The notes beneath the pieces were generated by a model, which did not search any database, was not told where the DNA came from, and was given only the letters and a program-made list of their open reading frames with translations. From Jidongwangia harbinensis (lineage in GTDB: Bacteria; Actinomycetota; Actinomycetes; Mycobacteriales; Micromonosporaceae), in NCBI RefSeq assembly GCF_020216025.1, contig NZ_JAIWNC010000055.1:1-64000 (forward strand): a DNA stretch of 64,000 nucleotides, read 5' to 3'. Positions 22,737 through 30,715 of this stretch are shown in pieces; the stretch's first letter is position 1, and each line of letters starts with the position of its first letter. The translations under genes and the position numbers were made by a program.

Positions 22737-23975
22737 ATGACCGAGGCTGACACGTTCGTGTTCGACCGCTTCTCCGCGTCGCATCTGGACGATCCCTACC
22801 CGCTCTACCGGCGGGCGCGCGCCGAGGCGCCGGTGCACTTCGCGGACGCGTTCGGCGTCTGGGTGGTCACCCGGCACGACGATGTGCAGACCGTGCTCAC
22901 CGACGTCGAGCGGTTCTCGTCGGCGTTCGGCATCCGTACCCCCCTGGTCGCGGCGGACGGCGTGCGGGAGATCCTCGCCACCGGCCACCCCGAGGTGCCG
23001 GCGCTGCTGAACGAGGACCCGCCGGCGCACACCCGTACCCGGGCCCTGGTCGCCGCGGCGTTCTCGCCGCGCCGGACCCGTCAGCTGGCGCCGCGCGTCC
23101 AACAGCTCACCGACGCGCTGATCGACGGCTTCGCCGACGACGGCCGGGCCGACCTGGTGGGCCGGTTCGCCCTGCCGCTTCCGCTGCAGGTCATCTGCGA
23201 ACTGATCGGCATCGACCCGGCGGACGCCGGACAGGTGCGGGCGTGGACCGAGGAACTGAAGACGCTCACCTCGTTCGACGTGACGCCGGAACGCCAGCGC
23301 GCGGCCGCGCACCAGTCCGTCGCGTTCGAGAAGTACCTGGCCGGCCTCGTCGAGGCCCGCCGTGCCGACCCGCGCGACGACCTGCTCACCGACCTGCTGG
23401 CCGCCGAGGCCCCGGAGCACAGCGGCTGGCGGTTCTCCACCACCGAGCTGGTCAGCCTGCTGCTCACGTTGATCTTCGGCGGGCACGAGACCACCGCGAA
23501 CCTGATCGGCAGCGCGCTGCTGCTGCTTCTCCGCGACCCCGGCCTGGCCGCGGCGGTCGCCGCCGATCCGGCCCGGGCCGATCCGCTCATCGAGGAGACG
23601 CTGCGCGCCGATCCCCCGGTACAGGGCTCGTTCCGCACCGTGGTGGCCGACACCGAACTGGCCGGCGTCCGCATCCCGGCCGGCGCGCAGGTGTTCGCGG
23701 TGATCGGTGCCGCCAACCGCGACCCCGCCGCCACCACCGATCCGGACACCTTCGACCCGGGCCGCGAACGCCCCGACCGGCACCTGGCGTTCGGCCGGGG
23801 CATCCACTTCTGCGTCGGCGCGGCCCTGGCCCGGCTGGAGGCGCGCACGGCGATCACCACCCTGGTACGACGGCTGCCCGGCATCCGGCTCGCCGACGGC
23901 TTCCACGCGCCGTACCTGGCCAATCTCCTGCACCGTGGCCCGATCCGCCTCGACGCGGTCTGGCCCCGGCCCTGA
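22737..23975 (+). CDS. Cytochrome P450
   Basis: A 412-aa soluble bacterial P450. Landmarks: I-helix FGGHETT at residues 247-253 (oxygen activation; the Ala/Gly-Gly-x-Asp/Glu-Thr pattern is kept), ExxR as EETLR, and the haem loop FGRGIHFCVGAALARLE with proximal Cys359. Resemblance is to actinobacterial CYP107-like enzymes that oxidise macrolides, terpenoids or other lipophilic substrates; the actual substrate is open. No ferredoxin or ferredoxin reductase gene is adjacent. ATG 22737 follows GGGAGCGG. Reading alternatives upstream would only add low-complexity sequence. Confidence 0.95.
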   Translation: MTEADTFVFDRFSASHLDDPYPLYRRARAEAPVHFADAFGVWVVTRHDDVQTVLTDVERFSSAFGIRTPLVAADGVREILATGHPEVPALLNEDPPAHTRTRALVAAAFSPRRTRQLAPRVQQLTDALIDGFADDGRADLVGRFALPLPLQVICELIGIDPADAGQVRAWTEELKTLTSFDVTPERQRAAAHQSVAFEKYLAGLVEARRADPRDDLLTDLLAAEAPEHSGWRFSTTELVSLLLTLIFGGHETTANLIGSALLLLLRDPGLAAAVAADPARADPLIEETLRADPPVQGSFRTVVADTELAGVRIPAGAQVFAVIGAANRDPAATTDPDTFDPGRERPDRHLAFGRGIHFCVGAALARLEARTAITTLVRRLPGIRLADGFHAPYLANLLHRGPIRLDAVWPRP

Positions 23976-24059
23976 GCCGCCGGGCGGCGCGCCGCCGGGC
24001 CTGGTGGCGCGCCGGTCCACGGAGGACAATCCTCCCCGTCACCTGAGGGAGGAACCGAC

Positions 24060-24653
24060 ATGACGGCTCTCGCACTCGAAGTGGTCACCATCCCGGTCGC
24101 CGATCTGGACCGCGCCAAGGAGTTCTACGCCGGCCTGGGCTGGCGGCTCGACGCCGACTTCGTCCTCGGCGGGCGGCGGGCCATCCAGTTCACGCCGCCG
24201 GGTTCCGCCTGCTCGATCCACTTCAGCACCGGCAACCCGGCGGTCCCGCCCGGATCGGCACAGGGGCTGTTCCTGGTCGTTCCCGACATCGCGGCGGCCC
24301 GCGACGACCTGGCCCGGCGCGGCGTCACCACCGGCGGAATCTTCCACCTCACGCCGGACGGCCGGGCCGACGGCCCGGCACCCGACCGCGGCACCTACAA
24401 CTCGTACTCCGCGTTCACCGATCCGGACGGCAACGGCTGGCTGCTGCAGGAGGTGACCACCCGGCTGCCCGGCCGCATCGACCCCGGGACCGCCTCCTTC
24501 GCCACGGTGGCCGAGCTGGCCGGCGCGCTGCGGCGCGCCGAGGCCGCGCACGGCGAACACGAGAAGCGCACCGGGGTACGCGATGAGGACTGGCCCGACT
24601 GGTACGCGCGGTTCATGGTGAGCGAGCAGGACGGCACCGCCCCACCCAGCTAG
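24060..24653 (+). CDS. VOC (glyoxalase/bleomycin resistance) family protein
   Basis: A 197-aa protein with one vicinal-oxygen-chelate domain: EVVTIPVADLDRAKEFYAGL at the start, GWRLDADFVLGGRR, and FTDPDGNGWLLQEVTTR at about residue 125, the metal-site strand. An additional C-terminal helical region (AGALRRAEAAHGEHEKRT, WPDWYARFMVSE) is found in many actinobacterial members. Enzymatic role unknown. GGGAGGA precedes the ATG. It converges on a methyltransferase across a GC hairpin. Confidence 0.9.
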   Translation: MTALALEVVTIPVADLDRAKEFYAGLGWRLDADFVLGGRRAIQFTPPGSACSIHFSTGNPAVPPGSAQGLFLVVPDIAAARDDLARRGVTTGGIFHLTPDGRADGPAPDRGTYNSYSAFTDPDGNGWLLQEVTTRLPGRIDPGTASFATVAELAGALRRAEAAHGEHEKRTGVRDEDWPDWYARFMVSEQDGTAPPS

Positions 24654-24683
24654 GGCGGTCATCGACGTGGGGGCCGGTGTCGT

Positions 24684-24708
24684 CCGGCGGCGGCCTGGCC
24701 GCCGCCGG
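24684..24708. terminator. GC-rich hairpin between convergent genes
   Basis: CCGGCGGCGGCC and GGCCGCCGCCGG form a 12-bp perfect palindrome around a single T. It sits between the VOC stop (24653) and the opposing methyltransferase stop (24710). It lacks a U-tract, as many actinobacterial terminators do, and could serve both strands. Confidence 0.5.
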
Positions 24709-24709
24709 C

Positions 24710-25486
24710 TCACACGTGCGCGGTGACGATCCAGGCGCGGGAGTCGAACCAGACGCCGTCGTCGCGCAGACGCGCGGCGCATTCCCGGCGCAGCCGCTCC
24801 TCCACCCGGCCCGCGGCCTCGGGATCCGACCGGGTCAGGATCTCGCTGGTGCAGGTGAAGCCGCGGACCCAGTCGAGGGCGGCGGCCACGTCCGGGCCGT
24901 ACCAGACCGGCTCGCGGACGTCCGCGAACGCGACGTCGTGGAAGCCCGCGTCCCGCAGGATCTCCCGCACGGCCGGCGGGTCGGCCAGCGCGAACGGGTC
25001 CGGTCCGGGTCGGGCGCCGTCCACCGCCCCACCGGCCGCGGCGAGGGACCGGCGGACGGCGACGTCCCATTCGTTGCGCTCCGCCGCCTGCCAGACCATC
25101 ATCACCAGCCGCCCGGCCGGCCGCAGCGCGCGGCCGAGGTTGGTGAACGCGGCGACCGGGTCGGCGAAGAACATCGTGCCGAACCGGCTGATCGCCACGT
25201 CGAAGCGGGCCGGCGGAAAGCGGTGCACCTGCGCGTCGGCCCGTTCGAAGGTGACGTTGCGGAGGCCCTGCGCCCGGGCCAGCTCACGGGCGCGGGCGAT
25301 CGCGGGCGCCGACACGTCGACACCCAGGGCACTGCCCGCGCCGGCCGCCCGGGCGGCGTCCCGGGTGGTCTGCCCGGCCCCGCAGCCGACGTCCAGGACG
25401 TGATCGGTGACGCGGACGCCGGCCGCCCGGCGCAACACCTCGTGATGCCGGCGCAGCTCGGCGTCGTACCCTGCGGCGTGTCCCAT
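24710..25486 (-). CDS. Class I SAM-dependent methyltransferase
   Basis: A 258-aa methyltransferase with motif I VLDVGCGAGQTTRDAAR, GVDVSAPAIARARELA and RADAQVHRFPPARFDVAISR. The FGTMFFADPVAAFTNLGRAL segment resembles UbiE/small-molecule methyltransferases. The substrate is not known. GGGAGGGACC precedes ATG 25486. It is divergent from the hypothetical gene at 25689 and convergent with the VOC gene. Confidence 0.9.
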   Translation of the reverse strand: MGHAAGYDAELRRHHEVLRRAAGVRVTDHVLDVGCGAGQTTRDAARAAGAGSALGVDVSAPAIARARELARAQGLRNVTFERADAQVHRFPPARFDVAISRFGTMFFADPVAAFTNLGRALRPAGRLVMMVWQAAERNEWDVAVRRSLAAAGGAVDGARPGPDPFALADPPAVREILRDAGFHDVAFADVREPVWYGPDVAAALDWVRGFTCTSEILTRSDPEAAGRVEERLRRECAARLRDDGVWFDSRAWIVTAHV

Positions 25487-25688
25487 CGCGGTCCCTCCCG
25501 GCGCCCGGCCGACCGGGGCCGCGCCCCAGGTTAGGCGACCGGCCGGTCGCCGTCATGGTGACCGCTCCCTCGATGGTCGCCGTCGGCCGGGCCGGGCCGG
25601 GCCGGTGCCGCCCCCGGTCGCGATCGCGGTGTGGACCGTCTCCATTAGCATTGCCGCGTTCTGCAACTGGCTGCTGAGACGAGGCGAC

Positions 25689-26402
25689 ATGCGGTGGTTC
25701 CGGCGCGGGCTGGGAAAGCGGCAGGTGGAGCATGACCCGGACCGGCAGGCCGCGCTGTTCCACGAGGTACGGGACCGCTTCGGCGCGCACGTCCAGATGC
25801 GGTTCCCGGACCAGGTGGACGCGATCGCCGGGCTGCTGGACGGCGACGACGGGCTGACCGTGGCGGCCGCGATCCTGCGCGAGTTCGCCGACGCCGCGTA
25901 CGCCGACATGCTCGCGCAGGCGGCCGACCTGCAGCGGCGTACCGGACGCGGGCTCGCCGTCGACCGCCGCAACTACCGGCCCATGTGGAAGGCGGCCGGG
26001 CCCTACCTGCGGTGGCCGCTGTTCGCGCTGCCCGGCGGGCTCCACCCGTACGTGCACGTGGCCGGGGCGGTCACGGTGGTCGGGGCCCGGTCCCGCCGGA
26101 TCGTCCGGGTGACCGAACCGGAGCCCCTGCTGGCGCACCTGTTCGAGGTGCTCGACCTCACCGTCGCCGGCTGGGAGTTCGCCCGGGTCCGGGTGGACGT
26201 GGACGCGGCCTCCCTGGCCGACCGGCTGATCACCGGCGCCCGGGAGCTGCGCTCGGCGATGTCGGACCCGCCGCCGCTGCCGCCGCCGGTCCGCGAACTG
26301 ATGCGCCGCAACAACGTCATCGACGTCCACCATCCCACCGAGAACCGGATCGCCGGCGGCATCAACCCCGGCAAGGACATGCGCGAGTCGCTGCTGATCT
26401 GA
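25689..26402 (+). CDS. Conserved-looking protein of unknown function
   Basis: A 237-aa soluble protein that I do not recognise. The coding signal is strong and GAGG precedes ATG 25689. It begins MRWFRRGLGKRQ with a basic cluster and continues FHEVRDRFGAHVQMRFPDQV. Mid-protein there is a hydrophobic YLRWPLFALPGGLHPYVHVA, and the C terminus holds DPPPLPPPVRELMRRNNVID. No transmembrane segment, signal peptide or catalytic motif is obvious. It is divergent from the methyltransferase gene and convergent with a lipoprotein gene. Confidence 0.7.
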   Translation: MRWFRRGLGKRQVEHDPDRQAALFHEVRDRFGAHVQMRFPDQVDAIAGLLDGDDGLTVAAAILREFADAAYADMLAQAADLQRRTGRGLAVDRRNYRPMWKAAGPYLRWPLFALPGGLHPYVHVAGAVTVVGARSRRIVRVTEPEPLLAHLFEVLDLTVAGWEFARVRVDVDAASLADRLITGARELRSAMSDPPPLPPPVRELMRRNNVIDVHHPTENRIAGGINPGKDMRESLLI

Positions 26403-26501
26403 GCGCTCGGGGCGGCCCTCCCCGGGGAAGGCGGCATCCGGGCGCCGAGCCCACCGTCGGTCCGCGCACCGGGCACCTCGGCACGCGCCGCCGGATGCGT
26501 C

Positions 26502-27413
26502 TCAGTCGACGTCGTTGGTGAGCATCTCGTAGGCGCCGGGGTCCAGGTCGGTGACGCCCTTCGGGACGGGCTGCTCGGGCGTCTCGCCGTACCGGGTGAT
26601 GGTGATGACCACCGGCGGGTCGGCGGGCGCGGTCGGCGCGTCGGACGGGAAGCCGGCCGGCGGCTGCGAGGCCGGCGCCTCGAGCTGGCCGGGTACCTCG
26701 ACGGTCAGCTCGGTCAGCCGGCCCTGGGCGTCCAGCCGGGCCCGGTACGGCATCGCCGAGGCCCGCGGGCCGTAGAAGTAGTACGGATCGTTCGCGAAGA
26801 CCCCCAGCTCGGCGTCCACCTTGGTGGCGTCCAGCGTGCCGGTGACGGTGTCGCCGTCGCGCCGGGCGGTGACCGCCGCCGTGACCAGTTCGGTCGCGCC
26901 GGTGACGTCGGGCTTCTCCGCGGTGGGCACCGGCGGCATCCGCTCCAGGCCGCTGAGGTCCTCTTCGGCCGCGGCGGCGGTGAGGCGCTTCTCGTCGGCC
27001 CGGACCCAGTGGGTACCGTCCAGCACCGCCATCACCCGTCGCACCCGGGCCAGTTCGGCCCGCTGCTTCGCGTCGGCGTCGCCGGCATGCTTCTGGTAGA
27101 GCTTCGCCCAGGATGCGTAGCCGTCGCCGTGGATGCGGTAGCGCAGGTAGAACCCCGACCCGGTACGCAGCACCGACGGGCCGTGACCCTGGGCGATCAG
27201 CGAGCTGCCCGGCAGGTGGACGGCGCCCTCGGACTGGCCGCCGCCGGTCCGGGTGAACGTGTAGTTGCCGGCCCGCACGCCGCCGAGGGAACCCTCCAGC
27301 GCCCGCCTGGCGTCGGCGGAGTCGCCGGGCGGCGTGGACGGGGTGGCGTTCGCGCAACCGGCGAGGCCGAGCACGGCGGCGAGCGCGGCGACCCGGGCGA
27401 TCTTCAGGATCAT
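26502..27413 (-). CDS. Secreted lipoprotein of unknown function (LppX/LprG-like size)
   Basis: A 303-aa exported lipoprotein. The signal peptide ends in the lipobox LAGC, so Cys20 is the predicted lipidated residue, followed by a Thr/Pro/Ser linker. The mature part resembles actinobacterial membrane-anchored sensors or carriers: GSLGGVRAGNYTFTRTGGG, then an ATKVDAELGVF-type strand and a Pro-rich end. The role is unknown. No ribosome-binding site is visible; TACATT lies six bases upstream of ATG on the minus strand, so a leaderless transcript is likely. The divergent upstream DNA carries the 27.5-kb palindrome. Confidence 0.8.
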   Translation of the reverse strand: MILKIARVAALAAVLGLAGCANATPSTPPGDSADARRALEGSLGGVRAGNYTFTRTGGGQSEGAVHLPGSSLIAQGHGPSVLRTGSGFYLRYRIHGDGYASWAKLYQKHAGDADAKQRAELARVRRVMAVLDGTHWVRADEKRLTAAAAEEDLSGLERMPPVPTAEKPDVTGATELVTAAVTARRDGDTVTGTLDATKVDAELGVFANDPYYFYGPRASAMPYRARLDAQGRLTELTVEVPGQLEAPASQPPAGFPSDAPTAPADPPVVITITRYGETPEQPVPKGVTDLDPGAYEMLTNDVD

Positions 27414-27501
27414 GGCAGCAATGTAGGCAACCCGCACCAGGGGCACCCGGCCGCCACGCACAACTCCGCCCCCGTCCACGATCACCCCGACGCCCGCCTC
27501 G

Positions 27502-27615
27502 GTGGAACACCAGCGTGGTTATCCGGCCCTCATAACGACGCTGGTGTTCCACTGGAGCGCTCCAGTGGAACACCAGCGTCGTTACGGGCACCCGACAACT
27601 ACCGCGGTGTTCCAC
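27502..27615. repeat. Compound palindromic repeat with a perfect 52-bp core palindrome
   Basis: Positions 27533-27584 are a spacerless perfect palindrome (26-bp arms beginning TAACGACGCTGGTGTTCCAC). Two 51-bp units flank a central TGGAGCGCTCCA: 27502-27552 and 27565-27615. Each unit starts with GTGGAACACC and ends with GGTGTTCCAC, so each can also fold alone. The structure can switch between one long cruciform and two hairpins. It lies in noncoding DNA 90 bp upstream of the lipoprotein start. No protein-coding signal. Confidence 0.9.
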
Positions 27616-28168
27616 AGAGGTGATCTCAGCGAGGTGGCGCGACGGGCGCGTCAGATCTTGGCGGCCCGGTCGAATCGGAACTCGGCACCGATGATCGCGC
27701 TCCGAAGCGACCCGCCGCCGAACCACGAGATCGAGGATCGGCGCGATAGGGGGTCACGTGAGGCCCTCACCAAGGCTGGTGATCACCTACCGAGGGCCCA
27801 CGCCCTCCGCATCTCATGCCCGTCTCCAGCGGATTGCCCGTGTCGCACCCCGAGCATTCGTTACTGAGATCACCTGGAACACCGGCACCGAGCGAACAAC
27901 GGCATGGACGGGCTCGGCGATACCTGCCGGGAGTCCGCACCCCGGTGAAACGCCCCCGCCGGCCGCCCTGAGATCGCCTCAGGGGATTCGATGACCATGG
28001 ATCAGTTCAATCGACGTTGAAGAATACTCTCAAGTATCCCTTAAGAATGGCTTAGACCGAGCGTCCGGGGATGACCTGATTCGCCCGCACGTGTCTAATC
28101 GTCATGCTCCACCGGCCGCGCCGTGGTTTGCGTTATTCCACCAGTTCTGCTTCGACGGAGGCATGTTC
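27616..28168. other. Intergenic region with AT-richer promoter-like segment
   Basis: About 550 bp without a supportable gene. The last ~160 bp (28000-28160) are clearly less GC-rich than the surroundings and include ATACT-CTCA-AGTAT and a TTAAG segment, presumably the promoter area of the secreted ricin protein. AT-rich DNA is the preferred binding substrate of Lsr2, whose gene is 2 kb downstream. Confidence 0.45.
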
Positions 28169-30163
28169 GTGCGACTTTCCCCATTTTCGAACCGTTCCCG
28201 GACCCCGGTGCGGATCGCCACCTTCCTGACGGTCGGGGTACTGGGCGTCGCCGGCACGGCGTACGCCGCCGTGACCATCGCCGAGTCGCCGGACTTCGCC
28301 AGCACTCTGGTGGCGGCCCACTCCGGCCAGTGCCTCACGGTGCCGGCCCGGGACGCCCTGAGCCTGCGCCAGGCACCGTGCGACGGCAGCGACCAGCAGA
28401 GGTTCGAGTTCCTCCGGGCCGGGTCGGACGCCTACCAGATCCGTAGCGTGGCCTGGGACGCGTGCCTGGACGTGCACCGCGCACGGGTGGACAACGGCAC
28501 GCCACTGACCTCCACCGGCCGGTGCACCGGGCGGGGCAACCAGCGGTTCGGCCTGCGCCCGGCCGCGGCGGAGAAGTCGTACATGGTGGTGGCCGCGCAC
28601 TCCGGCAAGTGTCTGGACGTCTTCTCCGGCAGCCAGAACGCCGGGGCGCACGTCCTCCAGTGGGCCTGCGGCGACGCCCGGACCGCCGGCAACGAGGTGT
28701 GGCGCATCGAGACCGCGGCGCCCAGCCTGCCGGCCGACGGCGCGGCCACCACCGGCACCGGCACCGCGACCGCCGCGCCGCCGTCGACCGGCACCGGACC
28801 TGGCAGCGGACCCGGCACCGGGACGGAGGCGCCGGCCAGTTCGGCACCGGCACCGGCGGCGACCGGCGTGGACGATCCCACCGGGACCGGCGACGCCTCC
28901 GCCCGTACCCCGGACAATCCGCTCTGGGGCAAGGAACCGCCCCCGGCCGGCGCGCCCCGCAGCCGGGCCTACGACCTGCTCCTCGGCGACAGCGAGAAGG
29001 GCTACCGGCCGCGCGGCGCCGAGTGCGGCACGGAGATCCACGCCCGGTACTGGGTGTTCGGCGCGGACGGCAAGGTGTACCCGACCTGGCACCCGGCCCG
29101 GGACGCTAGCGGCTGCGCGTTCGGGCACGAGCACGGCGCCGACCCGCGGACGTCGAACCTGTTCGGCAAGACCGGCCTGCCCGCGTTCGGCTACGTCAAC
29201 GAGCAGCTGGCGCCGAGCGACCCGGCCAGCCAGCGCAACGAGGACCACTACGGCTACAAGCTGTTCGCCGAGAACGACTTCCCGGTCGTCAAGGGCGACG
29301 TGGTGACCAACCCGAACCGCCCGGGCGGCACCACGCAGAAGACCTGCAGCGCGCTGGCCATGGTGCACCAGGGCACCCACTCGCCGGACGCGTTCGCCAG
29401 CAACGAGCACGAGATGAACCTCAATCTGACGTGTACGTACGCGGACAACGGCGAGGTCATCGCGACCCGGTTCAAGGCGCTGGTGCCGTTCGGCCACCCG
29501 GGCAGTTTCGTCAGCCCGTGCAGCTTCCAGGAGGTGAAGAACACCGGAACCGCGTCGCCGGCCAACTCGCGGGACGTACCGAAGGGACGCGGCGATCTGT
29601 TCGGCACGGTGTCCGGCCGGACCATTCCCGACGTGTCGTGCGTCGACAAGCTGCGCGACGGCGGCGACATGCTGAACACCACCCACGAGTTCTGGAACCC
29701 GCGGTTCAACGTGTCGGAAGGCAGGCTCACGTTCCGGTCCGACTCGATGTTCTACGTGCTCAACCCGGCCCGCTACTACGACCCGGCCCAGCCGAAGAAG
29801 CTCGCCCACACGATCGACCTGTGCTATTCGGTGCCGGGCCTGCGCGACCGCGGTTCGTTCGGCTCGTGCAGGGACGTCCAGGACGGCGTCGCCTGGGACA
29901 GCACCGCCTCGCCGTTCAACGGGTGCGGCCGGCAGTTCTTCTCGATGTTCGCGTTGCAGAACACCGGCCCGGCCACCTGGTACACCGACGTGCACGGGCT
30001 GCGGTTCTCGGAGACGCCGTTCACCGGCGCCATCGCGCAGAGCTTCGAGGGCAACCATGCCATGCTCGAGGGTCAGGCGCCGCTGCACATCAACTTCAAG
30101 AACTACTGCAACAACGGCGCGTTCGGTAATCGCAAGGGCGACGAGGTCCACGCGCCGAACTGA
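28169..30163 (+). CDS. Secreted ricin-domain protein with a large uncharacterised C-terminal domain
   Basis: A 664-aa exported protein. GTG 28169 lies seven bases after GGAGG and gives a signal peptide of about 33 residues (VRIATFLTVGVLGVAG, AYA end). Residues 45-185 form a ricin-type beta-trefoil with repeated AAHSGQCLTV/AAHSGKCLDV. A Thr/Gly/Pro linker spans about 186-255. The remaining ~400 residues are rich in Cys, His and aromatic residues: YWVFGADGKVYPTWHP, CAFGHEHGADP, NEHEMNLNLTCTY, FWNPRFNV, YTDVHGLRFS. I do not recognise this domain by name; HEHG and HEM hint at metal binding. A strong hairpin terminator follows. Confidence 0.85.
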   Translation: MRLSPFSNRSRTPVRIATFLTVGVLGVAGTAYAAVTIAESPDFASTLVAAHSGQCLTVPARDALSLRQAPCDGSDQQRFEFLRAGSDAYQIRSVAWDACLDVHRARVDNGTPLTSTGRCTGRGNQRFGLRPAAAEKSYMVVAAHSGKCLDVFSGSQNAGAHVLQWACGDARTAGNEVWRIETAAPSLPADGAATTGTGTATAAPPSTGTGPGSGPGTGTEAPASSAPAPAATGVDDPTGTGDASARTPDNPLWGKEPPPAGAPRSRAYDLLLGDSEKGYRPRGAECGTEIHARYWVFGADGKVYPTWHPARDASGCAFGHEHGADPRTSNLFGKTGLPAFGYVNEQLAPSDPASQRNEDHYGYKLFAENDFPVVKGDVVTNPNRPGGTTQKTCSALAMVHQGTHSPDAFASNEHEMNLNLTCTYADNGEVIATRFKALVPFGHPGSFVSPCSFQEVKNTGTASPANSRDVPKGRGDLFGTVSGRTIPDVSCVDKLRDGGDMLNTTHEFWNPRFNVSEGRLTFRSDSMFYVLNPARYYDPAQPKKLAHTIDLCYSVPGLRDRGSFGSCRDVQDGVAWDSTASPFNGCGRQFFSMFALQNTGPATWYTDVHGLRFSETPFTGAIAQSFEGNHAMLEGQAPLHINFKNYCNNGAFGNRKGDEVHAPN

Positions 30164-30181
30164 CCGATCTCGTCGCAACAA

Positions 30182-30214
30182 CCGGGCCGGCCGTTCGCTC
30201 CTCGGCCGGCCCGG
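30182..30214 (+). terminator. Strong intrinsic-type hairpin
   Basis: CCGGGCCGGCCG pairs with CGGCCGGCCCGG across a 9-base loop (12-9-12, perfect). It begins 18 bp after the stop of the ricin-domain gene, so it is the likely terminator of that unit, insulating Lsr2. Confidence 0.7.
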
Positions 30215-30335
30215 CGTACCGTGGATGCATTTCTACGGGGCATTCCGGCGATCCCCATTCGGGTACTCTTATCTGGCGTTACGTTTATTCGGATTTCCAC
30301 GAGTAGGTAACTCTGCGATATGGAGTGATCACGGT

Positions 30336-30686
30336 ATGGCTAGACAGGTCATTACTCTTTTGACCGACGATCTCGACGGGTCGGAGGCGGACCGCAGCGT
30401 CGAATTCGGTCTTGACGGCGTGAACTACACGATCGATCTTTCCGACTCCAATGCCGAGAAGCTGCGTCAGGCGCTGGAGCCGTTCATCGCCGCGGGCACC
30501 CGGGTGGGCCGCGGTGGCCTGGAGAGCCGCGGTCCGGGTCGCGGCCGGGGAGCCGTATCGGGCAGCCGGTCGAACCGCGATCAGAACCAGGCGATCCGGG
30601 AATGGGCGCTGCAGAACGGCCACGAGGTGTCGGAGCGGGGTCGCATCCCGACGTCGGTGGTGGAGGCCTTCCACCAAGCACACTGA
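30336..30686 (+). CDS. lsr2: Lsr2-family nucleoid-associated protein
   Basis: A 116-aa xenogeneic silencer, the actinobacterial functional counterpart of H-NS. The N-terminal oligomerisation part reads VITLLTDDLDGSEADRSVEF and GLDGVNYTIDLSDSNAEKL. A Gly/Ser/Arg linker follows, and the C-terminal DNA-binding domain contains NQAIREWALQNGHEVSERGR with the minor-groove RGR hook. It bridges AT-rich DNA and represses acquired genes. The upstream ~100 bp are unusually AT-rich (TTACGTTTATTCGG region), consistent with the known autoregulation. Many actinomycetes carry two copies; which one this is cannot be said. Confidence 0.95.
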   Translation: MARQVITLLTDDLDGSEADRSVEFGLDGVNYTIDLSDSNAEKLRQALEPFIAAGTRVGRGGLESRGPGRGRGAVSGSRSNRDQNQAIREWALQNGHEVSERGRIPTSVVEAFHQAH

Positions 30687-30715
30687 CGTGCCCGAGGACC
30701 GTCGGTAAGAGACCG

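Noticed and set aside
22280..25486. Small biosynthetic gene cluster (F420 reductase, P450, VOC, methyltransferase)
   Set aside because: No core synthase, ferredoxin or transporter; genes lie in separate units with convergent orientation, so a shared pathway is not supported.
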